From Lachnospiraceae bacterium UBA7729 (GTDB taxonomy: Bacteria; Bacillota; Clostridia; Lachnospirales; Lachnospiraceae), in contig DLFD01000052.1 in NCBI GenBank assembly GCA_002482005.1, forward strand, positions 1,314-51,788: a DNA stretch of 50,475 bases. Direction: 5' to 3'. A program made the position numbers and the translations under genes. Each line of letters starts with the position of its first letter. Position 1 is the first letter of the stretch. The notes under the pieces were generated by a model. That model was given only the letters and a program-made list of their open reading frames with translations. It had not been told where the DNA came from and searched no databases. Shown piece by piece: positions 1 to 8,412 of the stretch.

Positions 1-2
1 TG

Positions 3-92
3 CTGAGAGAAGCGGATGGCCCGGGTGAAAGGAAAAGACAGAGCCTGCGGATGCTGAGAAAACTGGAAGATTGCGACTGCCAAGGAGAATGA
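3..92 (+). CDS. C-terminal fragment of an upstream gene (partial)
   Basis: An open frame enters from the left edge and ends with TGA at 90-92, two bases before the ATG of the next gene. About 29 residues are visible, basic and ending in a CDCQGE tail. The ribosome binding site of the next gene (AAGGAG at 82-87) lies inside its last codons, so the two are probably co-transcribed. The tail is too short to identify. A NifH-like reductase would fit the context but nothing in the residues proves it. Confidence 0.4.
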   Translation: MREADGPGERKRQSLRMLRKLEDCDCQGE

Positions 93-93
93 C

Positions 94-1668
94 ATGGGGA
101 TGGGAATCGCGAAAGGCTACACGGTAGAAGAACTTCATAATCTTGGTCCGGGATCGGTCCCTTCCGAATTTGTGACTTCCACGCATCTGGTCTACAATTC
201 TCCGGCGGCTCTGGCTTTCAACTCACCGGGAGCCGAGGGGTTCGGAGTGAAGAGAGCCGGGCTTGCTATTCCGGGATCCATCATGCTGATTGTGTCTCCG
301 GGCTGCTGCGGGAGAAACACCTCTGACATCACCAGGATCAAGGGATACGAGGACCGGTTTTTCTATCTGGAGATCAGTGAGACAGACCTTGTGACCGCCC
401 GCCATCTGAAGATGATTCCCCAGGCAGTAGAGGAGATCATCGAAGTCTGCAGAGAAAAACCATCGCTGGTCATGATCTGCATCACCTGTGTGGATGCCCT
501 GCTCGGAACGGATATGGAGCGGGTTGCCAGAAAGGCGGAAGAGCGGGTACACATCCCGGTGCGTCCGTGTTATATGTATGCACTGACCAGAGAAGGCCGC
601 CGGCCGCCGATGGTGGCGGTGAGGCAGTCCCTGTATTCGCTCCTTCCGGAGCAGAAGAGAAAAGCTTCTTCCGTGAATCTTCTTGGATTCTTTGCACCAG
701 TGGATCCACAAAGTGAACTCTTCGATATACTTCGATCCGTAGGCGTGAAGAATATCCGACAGATATCGACATGTATCGATATAGATGAATTCTACCGGAT
801 GGGAGAGGCAAATTTCAATCTTGTGCTGAATCCGGAGGCACGGGATGCAGCAGACGACCTCCGGAAGAGGCTGAAGATCCCGTCGATCGAGCTGACCCGG
901 TTCTATGGAACGGACAGGATCGCCCGGCAGTACAGGGCATTATTCGGAGCGCTGGGCATCAGACCTTCGGGGAGAGCTTCCGAAGAGCGGCAGACTCGTG
1001 TTGATGATGGGGTCAACAGTTTTGAAACGATATGGAATTCCGCACCCGTTCGATATGAGGCCGAGGAATCTTTCCGAAGACTGAAAGAAGAGTACCAGGG
1101 ACTCATTTTCTCCGTGGGTGAAGTGGTGAATGGAAATCCATTTGAGCTCGCTCTGAGCCTGATCGAGTACGGCTTCGCGGTGAAGGAAATCTTCGCGAAT
1201 CCTGCCCCGGAATATGCCTACTATATCCGGCAGCTGGCGGAGCGTTCTCCGAAGACCATGGTCTACTCGAACATGGAGCCGACCATGATCTACTACGATC
1301 TGGACGGAGACGGGGAACGGACGGGACACGAAAAGATCGACGATATGCGATACGTAAGCACTTCGGAAGCTGCGGATGAAAAGACAGTGGCGGAGGGCAG
1401 AAGACCAGCCCGGATCCATGTGACACTTGGCAAGGACGCAGCCTACTATCATCCGGATGCGGTTCATGTGACGTGGGCCTCGGATGAGCAGCCCTGGGGC
1501 TATGTGGGAGTAAGAAAGCTGGCGGAAGCGATCGAAGCAGCAGTGAAAGCAGCGATAACTGTTCTCAAAGCAAGTATCGATGGGAAGAAAGAAGCCGGGG
1601 CGGAAAAGACTGCAGCGCTGGAAAAGACTGCGGCGCCGGAAACTTCAGACAGGAGGACAGATCCATGA
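94..1668 (+). CDS. Nitrogenase component 1-like protein, alpha-type (A1)
   Basis: A 524-residue protein with the three-domain fold signature of the NifD/NifK/NifE/NifN superfamily. Visible are the Cys pair in SPGCCGRNT (residues 71-72), the third-position motif CITCVDALLGTD (C129, C132; compare CMAEVIGDD-type motifs of NifK), and a later NLLGFFAPVD...EL Rossmann start. The first of the three usual cluster Cys is missing: the equivalent stretch reads NSPGAEG. It is therefore not a catalytic NifD and probably binds a different cluster or acts as a scaffold. The start at 94 has AAGGAG six bases upstream. Its stop overlaps the next start by four bases (ATGA), which fits a translationally coupled pair. 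The tail has two degenerate AEKTAA-type repeats (about residues 503-515) also found in A2. The exact substrate is unknown. Confidence 0.75.
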   Translation: MGMGIAKGYTVEELHNLGPGSVPSEFVTSTHLVYNSPAALAFNSPGAEGFGVKRAGLAIPGSIMLIVSPGCCGRNTSDITRIKGYEDRFFYLEISETDLVTARHLKMIPQAVEEIIEVCREKPSLVMICITCVDALLGTDMERVARKAEERVHIPVRPCYMYALTREGRRPPMVAVRQSLYSLLPEQKRKASSVNLLGFFAPVDPQSELFDILRSVGVKNIRQISTCIDIDEFYRMGEANFNLVLNPEARDAADDLRKRLKIPSIELTRFYGTDRIARQYRALFGALGIRPSGRASEERQTRVDDGVNSFETIWNSAPVRYEAEESFRRLKEEYQGLIFSVGEVVNGNPFELALSLIEYGFAVKEIFANPAPEYAYYIRQLAERSPKTMVYSNMEPTMIYYDLDGDGERTGHEKIDDMRYVSTSEAADEKTVAEGRRPARIHVTLGKDAAYYHPDAVHVTWASDEQPWGYVGVRKLAEAIEAAVKAAITVLKASIDGKKEAGAEKTAALEKTAAPETSDRRTDP

Positions 1669-2972
1669 GAGGACTTCGAAAATATCTGACTCCCTTTGCC
1701 CCCGACCAGTCCGGAGCCGAATCGGTGCTCTATGAGCTCGGCGGAGTTGTTGTGATCCTGGATGCAGGAGGCTGCGCGGGAAACATCTGCGGCTTCGATG
1801 AGCCGAGGTGGTCGGAAACGAGATCGGCCGTCTTTTCGGCGGGGCTTCGCGACATGGATGCCGTCATGGGACGCGACAGGCTTCTGGTGAAGAAGATCAC
1901 AGACTGCGTCACGAAGATCGACGCGAAGTTTGTGGCGATCATCGGGACTCCGGTCCCGGCTGTCATCGGCACCGACCTTCAGGCAGTCAAAAGGATGCTG
2001 GAGAAGCAGATCGACCTTCCGGTCGTCACGGTGGCGACCGACGGCATGCATCTGTGCGACCGGGGAGTAACGCTTGCCTATCAGGCGCTTCTTAAGGAAA
2101 TGGACGTCCGGGGCTTTCGCGATATCGGTGGGGCACAGGAGCGCATGCCTGATAAGCTTTCCGGAGCAGAGCAGGCAGCGGCCAGGATGGACTGCGGGGC
2201 GGAAAAGACTGCGGCCAGGATGGACTGCGGAGCGGAAAAGACCGTAGCAGGGATGGACTGCGGAGCGGAAAAGGCAGCGGCCAGGATGGACTGCGGGGCG
2301 GAAAAGACTGCCGAAGGAATAGCTGGTGCTGCGACGTCAGGAACATGTGACTGTCGCCGGGTCGGTGTCTTCGGTGTGACGCCGCTGGATCTTCCGGACT
2401 CAGGAAGCGCCGGCATCATCCGCGAAGCCTTGAGATCGGAGGGCTATGAGAAAGTCATTCTTTATGGCTCCGGAGCAGCTTTGGAAGATTATGCCGACGC
2501 CGGCAGGAATACCATCAACATCGCAGCCTCTGTGGATGGCATAGCAGCGGTAAAGTTTCTCCAGAAGAAGTTCGGGACGCCCTGCCAGATCCGATTCCCG
2601 GGGGCGGAGAACCTGTTGCCAGGAGCAGAAAAAGGGGCAGAGCGGTTCCTCATCGTGCATGGCCAGGTTCTTGGGAATTCTCTCAGGGAGTCGATCCTTG
2701 GGAATTCTCTCAGGAAAGCGGTCCTACGGGATGAACCGGAGGCACAGGTCACCGTTGCCAGCTGGTTCGGAATGGATGACGAGATCCGCCAGCCTCAGGA
2801 CGCCTTCCTGAAAGAAGAGGACGATTTCATTGAGCTGGTGGCAAAGATCCAGCCGGATGTAATCATCGGTGATCAGGTCATGAGGCGGATGATCCCGGGA
2901 TATCCAGGAAAGTTTATACACCTGCCACAATTCTCCGTATCAGGGAAGCGGGAGGCAGGAATGCAGCTGTGA
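1665..2972 (+). CDS. Nitrogenase component 1-like protein, beta-type (A2)
   Basis: A 435-residue partner of A1. The N-terminus has VLYELGGVVVILDAGGC (C37) and C42, followed by DAVMGRDRLLVKKI, which matches the position of the FGGxxKLxxxI segment of nitrogenase-fold proteins, then IIGTPVPAVIGTD, where nitrogenase beta subunits have a third Cys but this protein has none. The closely related B2 (12098-13666) shares C37, the ELGG motif, the GxDR helix and the PVPxxxGTD loop, so A2 and B2 are paralogues. Residues about 167-221 are a minisatellite-encoded insertion at the linker between Rossmann-like domains. Residues about 340-355 contain a short duplicated segment (GNSLRES/GNSLRKA). Cofactor or scaffold function is inferred, not shown. 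Confidence 0.72.
   Translation: MRGLRKYLTPFAPDQSGAESVLYELGGVVVILDAGGCAGNICGFDEPRWSETRSAVFSAGLRDMDAVMGRDRLLVKKITDCVTKIDAKFVAIIGTPVPAVIGTDLQAVKRMLEKQIDLPVVTVATDGMHLCDRGVTLAYQALLKEMDVRGFRDIGGAQERMPDKLSGAEQAAARMDCGAEKTAARMDCGAEKTVAGMDCGAEKAAARMDCGAEKTAEGIAGAATSGTCDCRRVGVFGVTPLDLPDSGSAGIIREALRSEGYEKVILYGSGAALEDYADAGRNTINIAASVDGIAAVKFLQKKFGTPCQIRFPGAENLLPGAEKGAERFLIVHGQVLGNSLRESILGNSLRKAVLRDEPEAQVTVASWFGMDDEIRQPQDAFLKEEDDFIELVAKIQPDVIIGDQVMRRMIPGYPGKFIHLPQFSVSGKREAGMQL
2163..2327. repeat. 33-bp in-frame tandem repeat inside A2 (5 units)
   Basis: Five units of 33 bp start at 2163, 2196, 2229, 2262 and 2295, each encoding a variant of the 11-mer GAEKTAARMDC. The unit adds a Cys per copy. The segment GCGGAAAAGACTGC also occurs near the 3' end of A1 (around 1600-1632), so the sequence has spread between the two genes. 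Confidence 0.9.
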
Positions 2973-3026
2973 AACGGGAGGCAGGAATGTAGCTTGTGAA
3001 ACGGGAAGCAGGAATGCAGCTGGCAG
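2946..3026. repeat. 27-bp tandem repeat across the A2 stop codon (3 units)
   Basis: The last 27 bp of A2, including its TGA, are repeated at 2973-2999 and 3000-3026. The second unit also ends in TGA and the third has lost it (TGG CAG). The period is a multiple of three, so the repeats stay in frame with the gene. Confidence 0.85.
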
Positions 3027-3150
3027 ACTGGGTGCCGGATCGCGTCAGAGAATGAGAACAGCTTTCAGGAATACTAAGCGGGGATCTTCGGTATCTGTGA
3101 TGCCGAGTTGGTTGACGATAGAACGTACAGCGGAGAAGAGTTCAGCGGCT

Positions 3151-6060
3151 ATGGAAAGAATCGAGCAGAGACAGATCAGGGTATATGGCATCGTTCAGGG
3201 GGTCGGCTTTCGGCCTGTCGTAGACCGGCATGCGCATACGGTCGGCATCACAGGAACGGTGGCCAACCGCGGCAGCTATGTCGAGATCAATGCCGAGGGG
3301 ACGCCAGACCAGCTCGACCATTTCCAGTATCTGGTGAAGGAGCATTCTCCCGAGCGGGCGGTCATCCTGAAGATGGCGGTGAAGACACTGCGAGGCGGAG
3401 AGACACCGGACAAGTCCATTTCCCAGAGAGATGGGAAGAGCGACGGGGGCTGTCCTGCGGATGGGACTGCTGTGGGGAGTGAGAGTCCTGCCCGGAAATA
3501 TGCGGATTTCTCCATCGTTGACAGCGAGAAGGAGTCGGGCGAGATCTTCATCTCGCCGGACATCGCGATCTGCGACACCTGCAAAAAGGAGCTTTTCGAC
3601 AGAAAGAGCCGCAGATACCTGCATCCTTTCATCAACTGTACTTGCTGCGGGCCAAGATTTTCCCTGCTGGAGGCGCTGCCTTACGACAGGGAGCGGACTT
3701 CCATGAAGAAATTCCCGATGTGTCCGGAGTGCAGCCGCGAATACCATGACCCGGCATCCCGGTTCTACGATGCACAGCCGGTCTGCTGCAATGACTGCGG
3801 ACCGGAAGTGTACCTGATGGAGAGCAGGGCCGGAGGCGGTGCTGATCTGATGGAGAGCAGAGCCGGAGGCCGCGCTGCCATCACCCGTGCGCGGCAGATC
3901 CTCTGTGAAGGCGGCGTCATCGCCGTGAAAGGGATCGGCGGCTTTCACCTCGCCTGCGACGCGACCAATGAGTCGGCGGTGATGAGACTCCGCAGATTGA
4001 AAAGAAGACCCATGAAACCATTTGCGGTCATGGCGAAGGATCAAGGCACTGCCGACCGCGAGTGCGTCATCCCGCATGGGCAGCGCGAGATCATGACTGG
4101 CCATCAGAAGCCGATCCTTCTGCTTCAGAAGAGGCCGGGCGGGCGGATCTGCGAGGCAGTGGCGCCGGATATCCCAACAGTGGGGCTCATGCTGCCCTAT
4201 GCACCGATCCAGCTTCTGCTATTCACGTACGATGACGGATTTCAGGACCGCATGCCGGATGTCCTGGTCATGACGAGCGGAAATGCTTCAGGCGCTCCCA
4301 TTTCGTCAACGGACGGGGAAGCCCTCGCAGAGATCTCCGGCTTCTGCGATGCGATTCTCTCTAATAACCGTGACATCCGCATCCGGACCGATGATTCGGT
4401 CATGGACTTCTACGACGGCACGCCATACATGATCAGAAGATCGAGAGGGTACGCACCGCTGCCATTCCTGATCTCGGGGGAAGGCGAAGAAGACGGGAAG
4501 CCGCTGCGGCTTCGCGGCAATGTTCTTGGCATCGGCGGTGAGCTCAAGAATACGTTCTGTCTTGCGAAGGACAGCATCTTCTATCCTTCCGCTTATGTGG
4601 GAGACCTGGCGGACGTCCGGACGGTCCGGGCGCTCGAGGATGCGGTCCACAAGACAGAGACACTTCTGGAGATGGAGCCTGAGATCATTGTCTGCGACCT
4701 GCACCCGAAATACAATTCCGGGCTGGTGGCGGAGAAGATCGCAAGGGAGAAGAAGATTCCTCTGGTCCGGGTCCAGCATCACTACGCGCATGTGCTTTCC
4801 TGTATGGCGGAAAACGACTGCATGGAGAAAGTGATCGGAATTTCACTGGATGGAACCGGATTCGGAACAGACGGTACCGTCTGGGGAGGCGAATTCCTTC
4901 TCTCGGATCTCGACGGATTTACGAGGTGCGGCTATATCAGACCGTTCTGGCAGATCGGCGGCGACCTGTCCTCGAAGGAAGGCTGGAGGATTGCCGTATC
5001 GATGATAAGCGGACTGTACGGGAACGATAGACAGGGAGCTGAAAGATGTGCATCTGCGTCTGGGGAGAAGCCCGGGGAGGCTGTGGGGACAAAGCTGACG
5101 GCTCCGGGGGCAAAACAGCCAGCTGTGGGGACAAAGCTGCCGGTTGGGCAGACAAAACAGTTAGCTGCGGGGGCAAAGCTGACGGAAACGCAGATAAAAC
5201 AGCTAGCTACGGGGACAGAGCTGAACGCAGCGCAGATCATCGAAAAACTTGGGCTCTGCGACGCTCAGACAGCCAGGGTCCAGAAGATCCTCTATGACCG
5301 AAAGATGAACGCCGTGAAGTCCACCAGCGCCGGAAGACTCTTCGATGCAGTCAGCGCAATCCTGGGAATCCGGAAAGCATCGACCTTCGAAGGCGAGGCG
5401 GCGACAGCACTGATGTACCGGGCGATGGAAGGCAGGGAGATCCTGGAGAAGACTGCGGCCGGTAAAGCTGCGGGCAAAGAAGCCATGCAGACAGTACAGG
5501 CTGCAGGCGCTTCGGCAAAGCCAGGGAAACCCGGGAAGATGGATCCGGAGCGAAGAGAAGAAGCCTCAGCCTCTGAAGATCTTGATACGGAGCGGAGAGA
5601 AGAAGCCTCAGCCTCTGAAGATCTTGATCCGGAGCGGAGAGAAGAAGCCTCAGCCTCTGAAGATCTTGATCCGGAGCGGAGAGAGGAAATCTCAGCCTCT
5701 GAAGATATTCTTCCGACAGATTCCCTCGTGAAGTCACTGATTGAGGCGAAGCTCGCCGGCGGAGACAGTAAAGTACTGGCTTACCATTTCCATAAAGAAC
5801 TTGCCCGGATGATCGTGGACGAGGCCGTGGGGATCAGCCAGAGGACCGGCGTCAGGACGGCGGCGCTTTCGGGCGGCGTCTTCCAGAACCGGCTGCTTCT
5901 CGAACTGGTGGAGAAGGGATTAAAGTCTTCGGGGCTGCGGGTGCTCCGCCATCATCTGGTCCCGCCGAACGACGGCGGCATCGGGCTCGGCCAGGCACTC
6001 TATGGAATGCGGTATCTGCAGATACATACGTCAGAATCAGGTGAAAGTGATATAAGCTGA
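3151..6060 (+). CDS. hypF: Carbamoyltransferase HypF
   Basis: HypF makes the carbamoyl adenylate from carbamoyl phosphate and ATP and transfers the carbamoyl group to the HypE C-terminal Cys, giving the cyanide ligands of the hydrogenase iron. Domains in order: acylphosphatase (VYGIVQGVGFRP), two zinc-finger units (CDTC...CTCCGP and CPEC...CCNDCGP), a YrdC-like domain, and the Kae1/carbamoyltransferase domain (VQHHYAHVLSC, ALSGGVFQN, PPNDGGIGLG). The protein is about 969 residues, some 200 longer than usual, because of low-complexity insertions after the acylphosphatase domain and two 42-bp-period repeats in the C-terminal domain. The frame is open back to 3052; ATG 3151 (MERIEQRQIRVYG) fits the family N-terminus, but no strong Shine-Dalgarno decides it. 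Confidence 0.93.
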   Translation: MERIEQRQIRVYGIVQGVGFRPVVDRHAHTVGITGTVANRGSYVEINAEGTPDQLDHFQYLVKEHSPERAVILKMAVKTLRGGETPDKSISQRDGKSDGGCPADGTAVGSESPARKYADFSIVDSEKESGEIFISPDIAICDTCKKELFDRKSRRYLHPFINCTCCGPRFSLLEALPYDRERTSMKKFPMCPECSREYHDPASRFYDAQPVCCNDCGPEVYLMESRAGGGADLMESRAGGRAAITRARQILCEGGVIAVKGIGGFHLACDATNESAVMRLRRLKRRPMKPFAVMAKDQGTADRECVIPHGQREIMTGHQKPILLLQKRPGGRICEAVAPDIPTVGLMLPYAPIQLLLFTYDDGFQDRMPDVLVMTSGNASGAPISSTDGEALAEISGFCDAILSNNRDIRIRTDDSVMDFYDGTPYMIRRSRGYAPLPFLISGEGEEDGKPLRLRGNVLGIGGELKNTFCLAKDSIFYPSAYVGDLADVRTVRALEDAVHKTETLLEMEPEIIVCDLHPKYNSGLVAEKIAREKKIPLVRVQHHYAHVLSCMAENDCMEKVIGISLDGTGFGTDGTVWGGEFLLSDLDGFTRCGYIRPFWQIGGDLSSKEGWRIAVSMISGLYGNDRQGAERCASASGEKPGEAVGTKLTAPGAKQPAVGTKLPVGQTKQLAAGAKLTETQIKQLATGTELNAAQIIEKLGLCDAQTARVQKILYDRKMNAVKSTSAGRLFDAVSAILGIRKASTFEGEAATALMYRAMEGREILEKTAAGKAAGKEAMQTVQAAGASAKPGKPGKMDPERREEASASEDLDTERREEASASEDLDPERREEASASEDLDPERREEISASEDILPTDSLVKSLIEAKLAGGDSKVLAYHFHKELARMIVDEAVGISQRTGVRTAALSGGVFQNRLLLELVEKGLKSSGLRVLRHHLVPPNDGGIGLGQALYGMRYLQIHTSESGESDIS
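5085..5240. repeat. 42-bp in-frame tandem repeat in hypF, first array
   Basis: About 3.5 units of 42 bp (starts near 5085, 5127, 5169 and 5211), each made of two related 21-bp halves. They encode Lys/Gln/Thr-rich 14-residue repeats of the type TKLTAPGAKQPAVG. They insert into a loop of the carbamoyltransferase domain. Confidence 0.85.
5542..5709. repeat. 42-bp in-frame tandem repeat in hypF, second array (4 units)
   Basis: Units start at 5542, 5584, 5626 and 5668. Each encodes the acidic 14-mer DPERREEASASEDL with very few changes, so the expansion is recent. It lies in a loop preceding the HFHKELARMIVDEA helix of HypF. Confidence 0.92.
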
Positions 6061-6146
6061 CGCAAAACATGGATAGACGGCGGAATACAGCCCATAGCGG
6101 AGCGAAAAACGAAGGAATCAATACAAAAGGAAAAGGAGAATCAATC

Positions 6147-6353
6147 ATGTGTGTCGGACTATCGGCAAAGGTTGTGAGCGTGAAGGATGACATGGCGATC
6201 GTGGACGCAAGCGGGGCAAAGCGGGAAGTTTCCGCAGCGCTGCTTCAGGACCTGGTTCCGGGCGACTATGTTATGGTTCATGCAGGGACGGCGATCGCGA
6301 AGATCACGGATGACGATGAGGACGAGTCCAGCGGGCTGCTGAACCTGCTGTGA
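6147..6353 (+). CDS. hypC: Hydrogenase maturation chaperone HypC
   Basis: A 68-residue HypC/HybG-family protein. It starts MCVG, so the essential Cys2 (exposed after Met removal), which together with HypD holds the Fe(CN)2CO unit, is present. The typical small beta-barrel pattern follows: VVSVKDDMAIVDASGAKR and LVPGDYVMVHAGTAIAKI. The C-terminus is acidic. The start at 6147 has AGGAG at 6134-6138; the frame is open further upstream but those residues do not fit the family. It sits between hypF and hypD, in the common hypFCDE order. In NiFe systems HypC also escorts the hydrogenase large subunit, but none is encoded here, so its final client is unknown. Confidence 0.95.
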   Translation: MCVGLSAKVVSVKDDMAIVDASGAKREVSAALLQDLVPGDYVMVHAGTAIAKITDDDEDESSGLLNLL

Positions 6354-6455
6354 GAAGGGACTGGGTGCAGGTACGCATATTGAACGGGGCGCCTGGCCTG
6401 GATGAAAGGTCTCCGGGTATTTGTCCCCGGCTGATCTCAGATAATGGAGGCTGTC

Positions 6456-7511
6456 ATGAATGCTGCGATTGAGCGTGCAAAGAACATATTGACGAATTAC
6501 GATGGACCGCACTGCCGCATCATGGAGGTCTGCGGGACCCACACACATGAGATCTTCCGCCAGGGAATCCGGAAGCTTCTTCCGGAGAGCATCGAGCTGA
6601 TCTCGGGGCCGGGCTGCCCGGTCTGCGTGACCCCGGTCGGTTTCATCGATGAGGCTATCTTTCTGGCTCTCCAGAAAAATGTTACGGTCTGCACTTTTGG
6701 CGATCTGGTCAGGGTTCCGGGCACCACCGATTCCCTCCAGACCGCGAGAGGAAAAGGCGCAAAGGTCAAAGTTGTCTACACGCCGCTGGATGCCGAGGTC
6801 TACGCGGAAAAGCATCCGGAAGAACAGGTCGTCTTCCTGTCTGTGGGTTTTGAGACGACGACACCGTCAGGCTGTCTTGCAGTGCAGAATGCTGCGAAAT
6901 CAGGAATTCACAATTTCTCACTTCTTACGGCGAATAAGACCATGCCGGGGGCCTATCAGGCAATGAAGAATTCAACCGATCTCTTCCTCTATCCTGGGCA
7001 TGTCCATGCGATCACGGGGACAAAGATCTGTGAGGACCTGGTGAAAGAAGGAGTCAGCGGGGTCTGCGCAGGCTTCACGGGAAGCGAACTGCTGACCGCA
7101 CTGGCGGTGGCAGTGACACGCTTTCAGGAAGGGAAGCCTTTCTTTGTCAACTGTTATCCGAGAGTCGTGAAGCCGGAAGGCAGTCCGAAAGCCCAGATGC
7201 TGGTCCGGAAGATGATGGAGCCGTGTGACGCCATGTGGCGCGGGATCGGAGTCATCCCGGGATCAGGAATGAAACTCCGGGAAGAATTCTCAGAATTTGA
7301 CGCAAGGATCAAGTATCAGGTGCCGCCGATCGAAGGACGTCAGAATCCGGCATGCCACTGCGGGCAGGTGCTGAAGGGAGAGATTCTGCCGCCGCAGTGC
7401 AAGGTGTTTGGCAAAGGCTGTACGCCGGAGCATCCGGTCGGCGCCTGCATGGTCTCCTCGGAAGGCGCATGCTCAGCCTGGTACCTGTACGGAGACCAGC
7501 GAAGAAAGTAA
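6456..7511 (+). CDS. hypD: Hydrogenase maturation scaffold HypD
   Basis: HypD is the iron-sulfur scaffold on which Fe(CN)2CO is assembled with HypC and HypE. Seen here: EVCGTHTHEIF, the GPGCPVC redox Cys pair, the GFETTTP motif, and the C-terminal [4Fe-4S] Cys set (ACHCGQVL, QCKVFGKGCTP, GACMVSSEGAC). Length (351 aa) is normal. GGAGG at 6446-6450 supports ATG 6456 rather than the in-frame ATG at 6444. The last codons (CAG CGA AGA AAG TAA) form the first, degenerate unit of the long repeat array that follows. Confidence 0.96.
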   Translation: MNAAIERAKNILTNYDGPHCRIMEVCGTHTHEIFRQGIRKLLPESIELISGPGCPVCVTPVGFIDEAIFLALQKNVTVCTFGDLVRVPGTTDSLQTARGKGAKVKVVYTPLDAEVYAEKHPEEQVVFLSVGFETTTPSGCLAVQNAAKSGIHNFSLLTANKTMPGAYQAMKNSTDLFLYPGHVHAITGTKICEDLVKEGVSGVCAGFTGSELLTALAVAVTRFQEGKPFFVNCYPRVVKPEGSPKAQMLVRKMMEPCDAMWRGIGVIPGSGMKLREEFSEFDARIKYQVPPIEGRQNPACHCGQVLKGEILPPQCKVFGKGCTPEHPVGACMVSSEGACSAWYLYGDQRRK

Positions 7512-8336
7512 GAAGAATAGCTGGTTTCCTTCGCTTGAGCCTGGCCAGGGCGGCGTGTTCTGGCGAAGAGAACAAGAAGAAAAGCAAGTTTTCTTCGCTG
7601 GCGGCCTGGCCAGGGCGGCAGGGTCTGGCGAAGAGAACAAGAAGAAAAGCTTATTTTCTTCGCTGGCGGCCTGGCCAGGGAGGCAGGGCCTGGCGAAGAG
7701 AACAAGAAGAAAAGCTTATTTTCTTCGCTGGCGGCCTGGCCAGGGCGACAGGGGCTGGCGAAGAGAACAAGAAGAAAAGCTTATTTTCTTCGCTGGGGCT
7801 CGGCCAGGGCGGCGTGGTCTGGCGAAGAGAACAAGAAGAAAAGCTTATTTTCTTCGCTGGAGGCCTGGCCAGGGCGACAGGGTCTGGCGAAGAGAACAAG
7901 AAGAAAAGCAAGTTTTCTTCGCCGGAGGCCTGGCCAGGGCGACAGGGTCTGGCGAAGAGAACAAGAAGAAAAGCAAGTTTCCTTCGCTGGGGCTCGGCCA
8001 GGGCAACAGGGTCTGGCGAAGAGAACAAGAAGAAAAGCTTATTTTCTTCGCCGGGACTCGGCCAGGGAGGCAGGGGCTGGCGAAGAGAACAAGAAGAAAA
8101 GCTGGTTTCCTTCGCTGGAGGCTCAGCCAGGGAGGCAGGGGCTGGCGAAGAGAACAAGAAGAAAAGCTTATTTTCTTCGCTGGAGCTCGGCCAGGGAGGC
8201 GTGTTCTGGCGAAGAGAACAAGAAGAAAAGCTTATTTTCTTCGCCGGAGCCTTGCCAGGGCGGCAGGGGCTGGCGAAGAGAACAAGAAGAAAAGCAAGTT
8301 TCCTTCGCTTGAGCCTGGCCAGGGCGGCTTATCCTG
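7498..8336. repeat. 64/65-bp tandem repeat array between hypD and hypE (13 units)
   Basis: Units start at 7498, 7562, 7627, 7692, 7757, 7821, 7886, 7951, 8015, 8079, 8144, 8208 and 8272, with a period alternating between 64 and 65 bp. Each unit contains an inverted repeat GAAGAAAA-(about 5 nt)-TTTTCTTC and a GGCCTGGCC-type palindrome, so the transcript can form a row of short hairpins. The first unit is the 3' end of hypD with its stop; in later units the TAA position is CAA, so long frames are open by chance. No unique spacers exist, so it is not CRISPR. It fills the whole 0.9 kb between hypD and hypE. Confidence 0.93.
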
Positions 8337-8412
8337 GTTGGCAATGACGAGCAGAAAAGTTAAGAGAAGATTCCAGGCGAAGGAAAAGAAGAATTGTCAA
8401 GGAGAAGCAGCT

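Noticed and set aside
7498..8336. CRISPR array
   Set aside because: Units are contiguous and nearly identical over their full 64/65 bp. There are no unique spacers and no cas genes.
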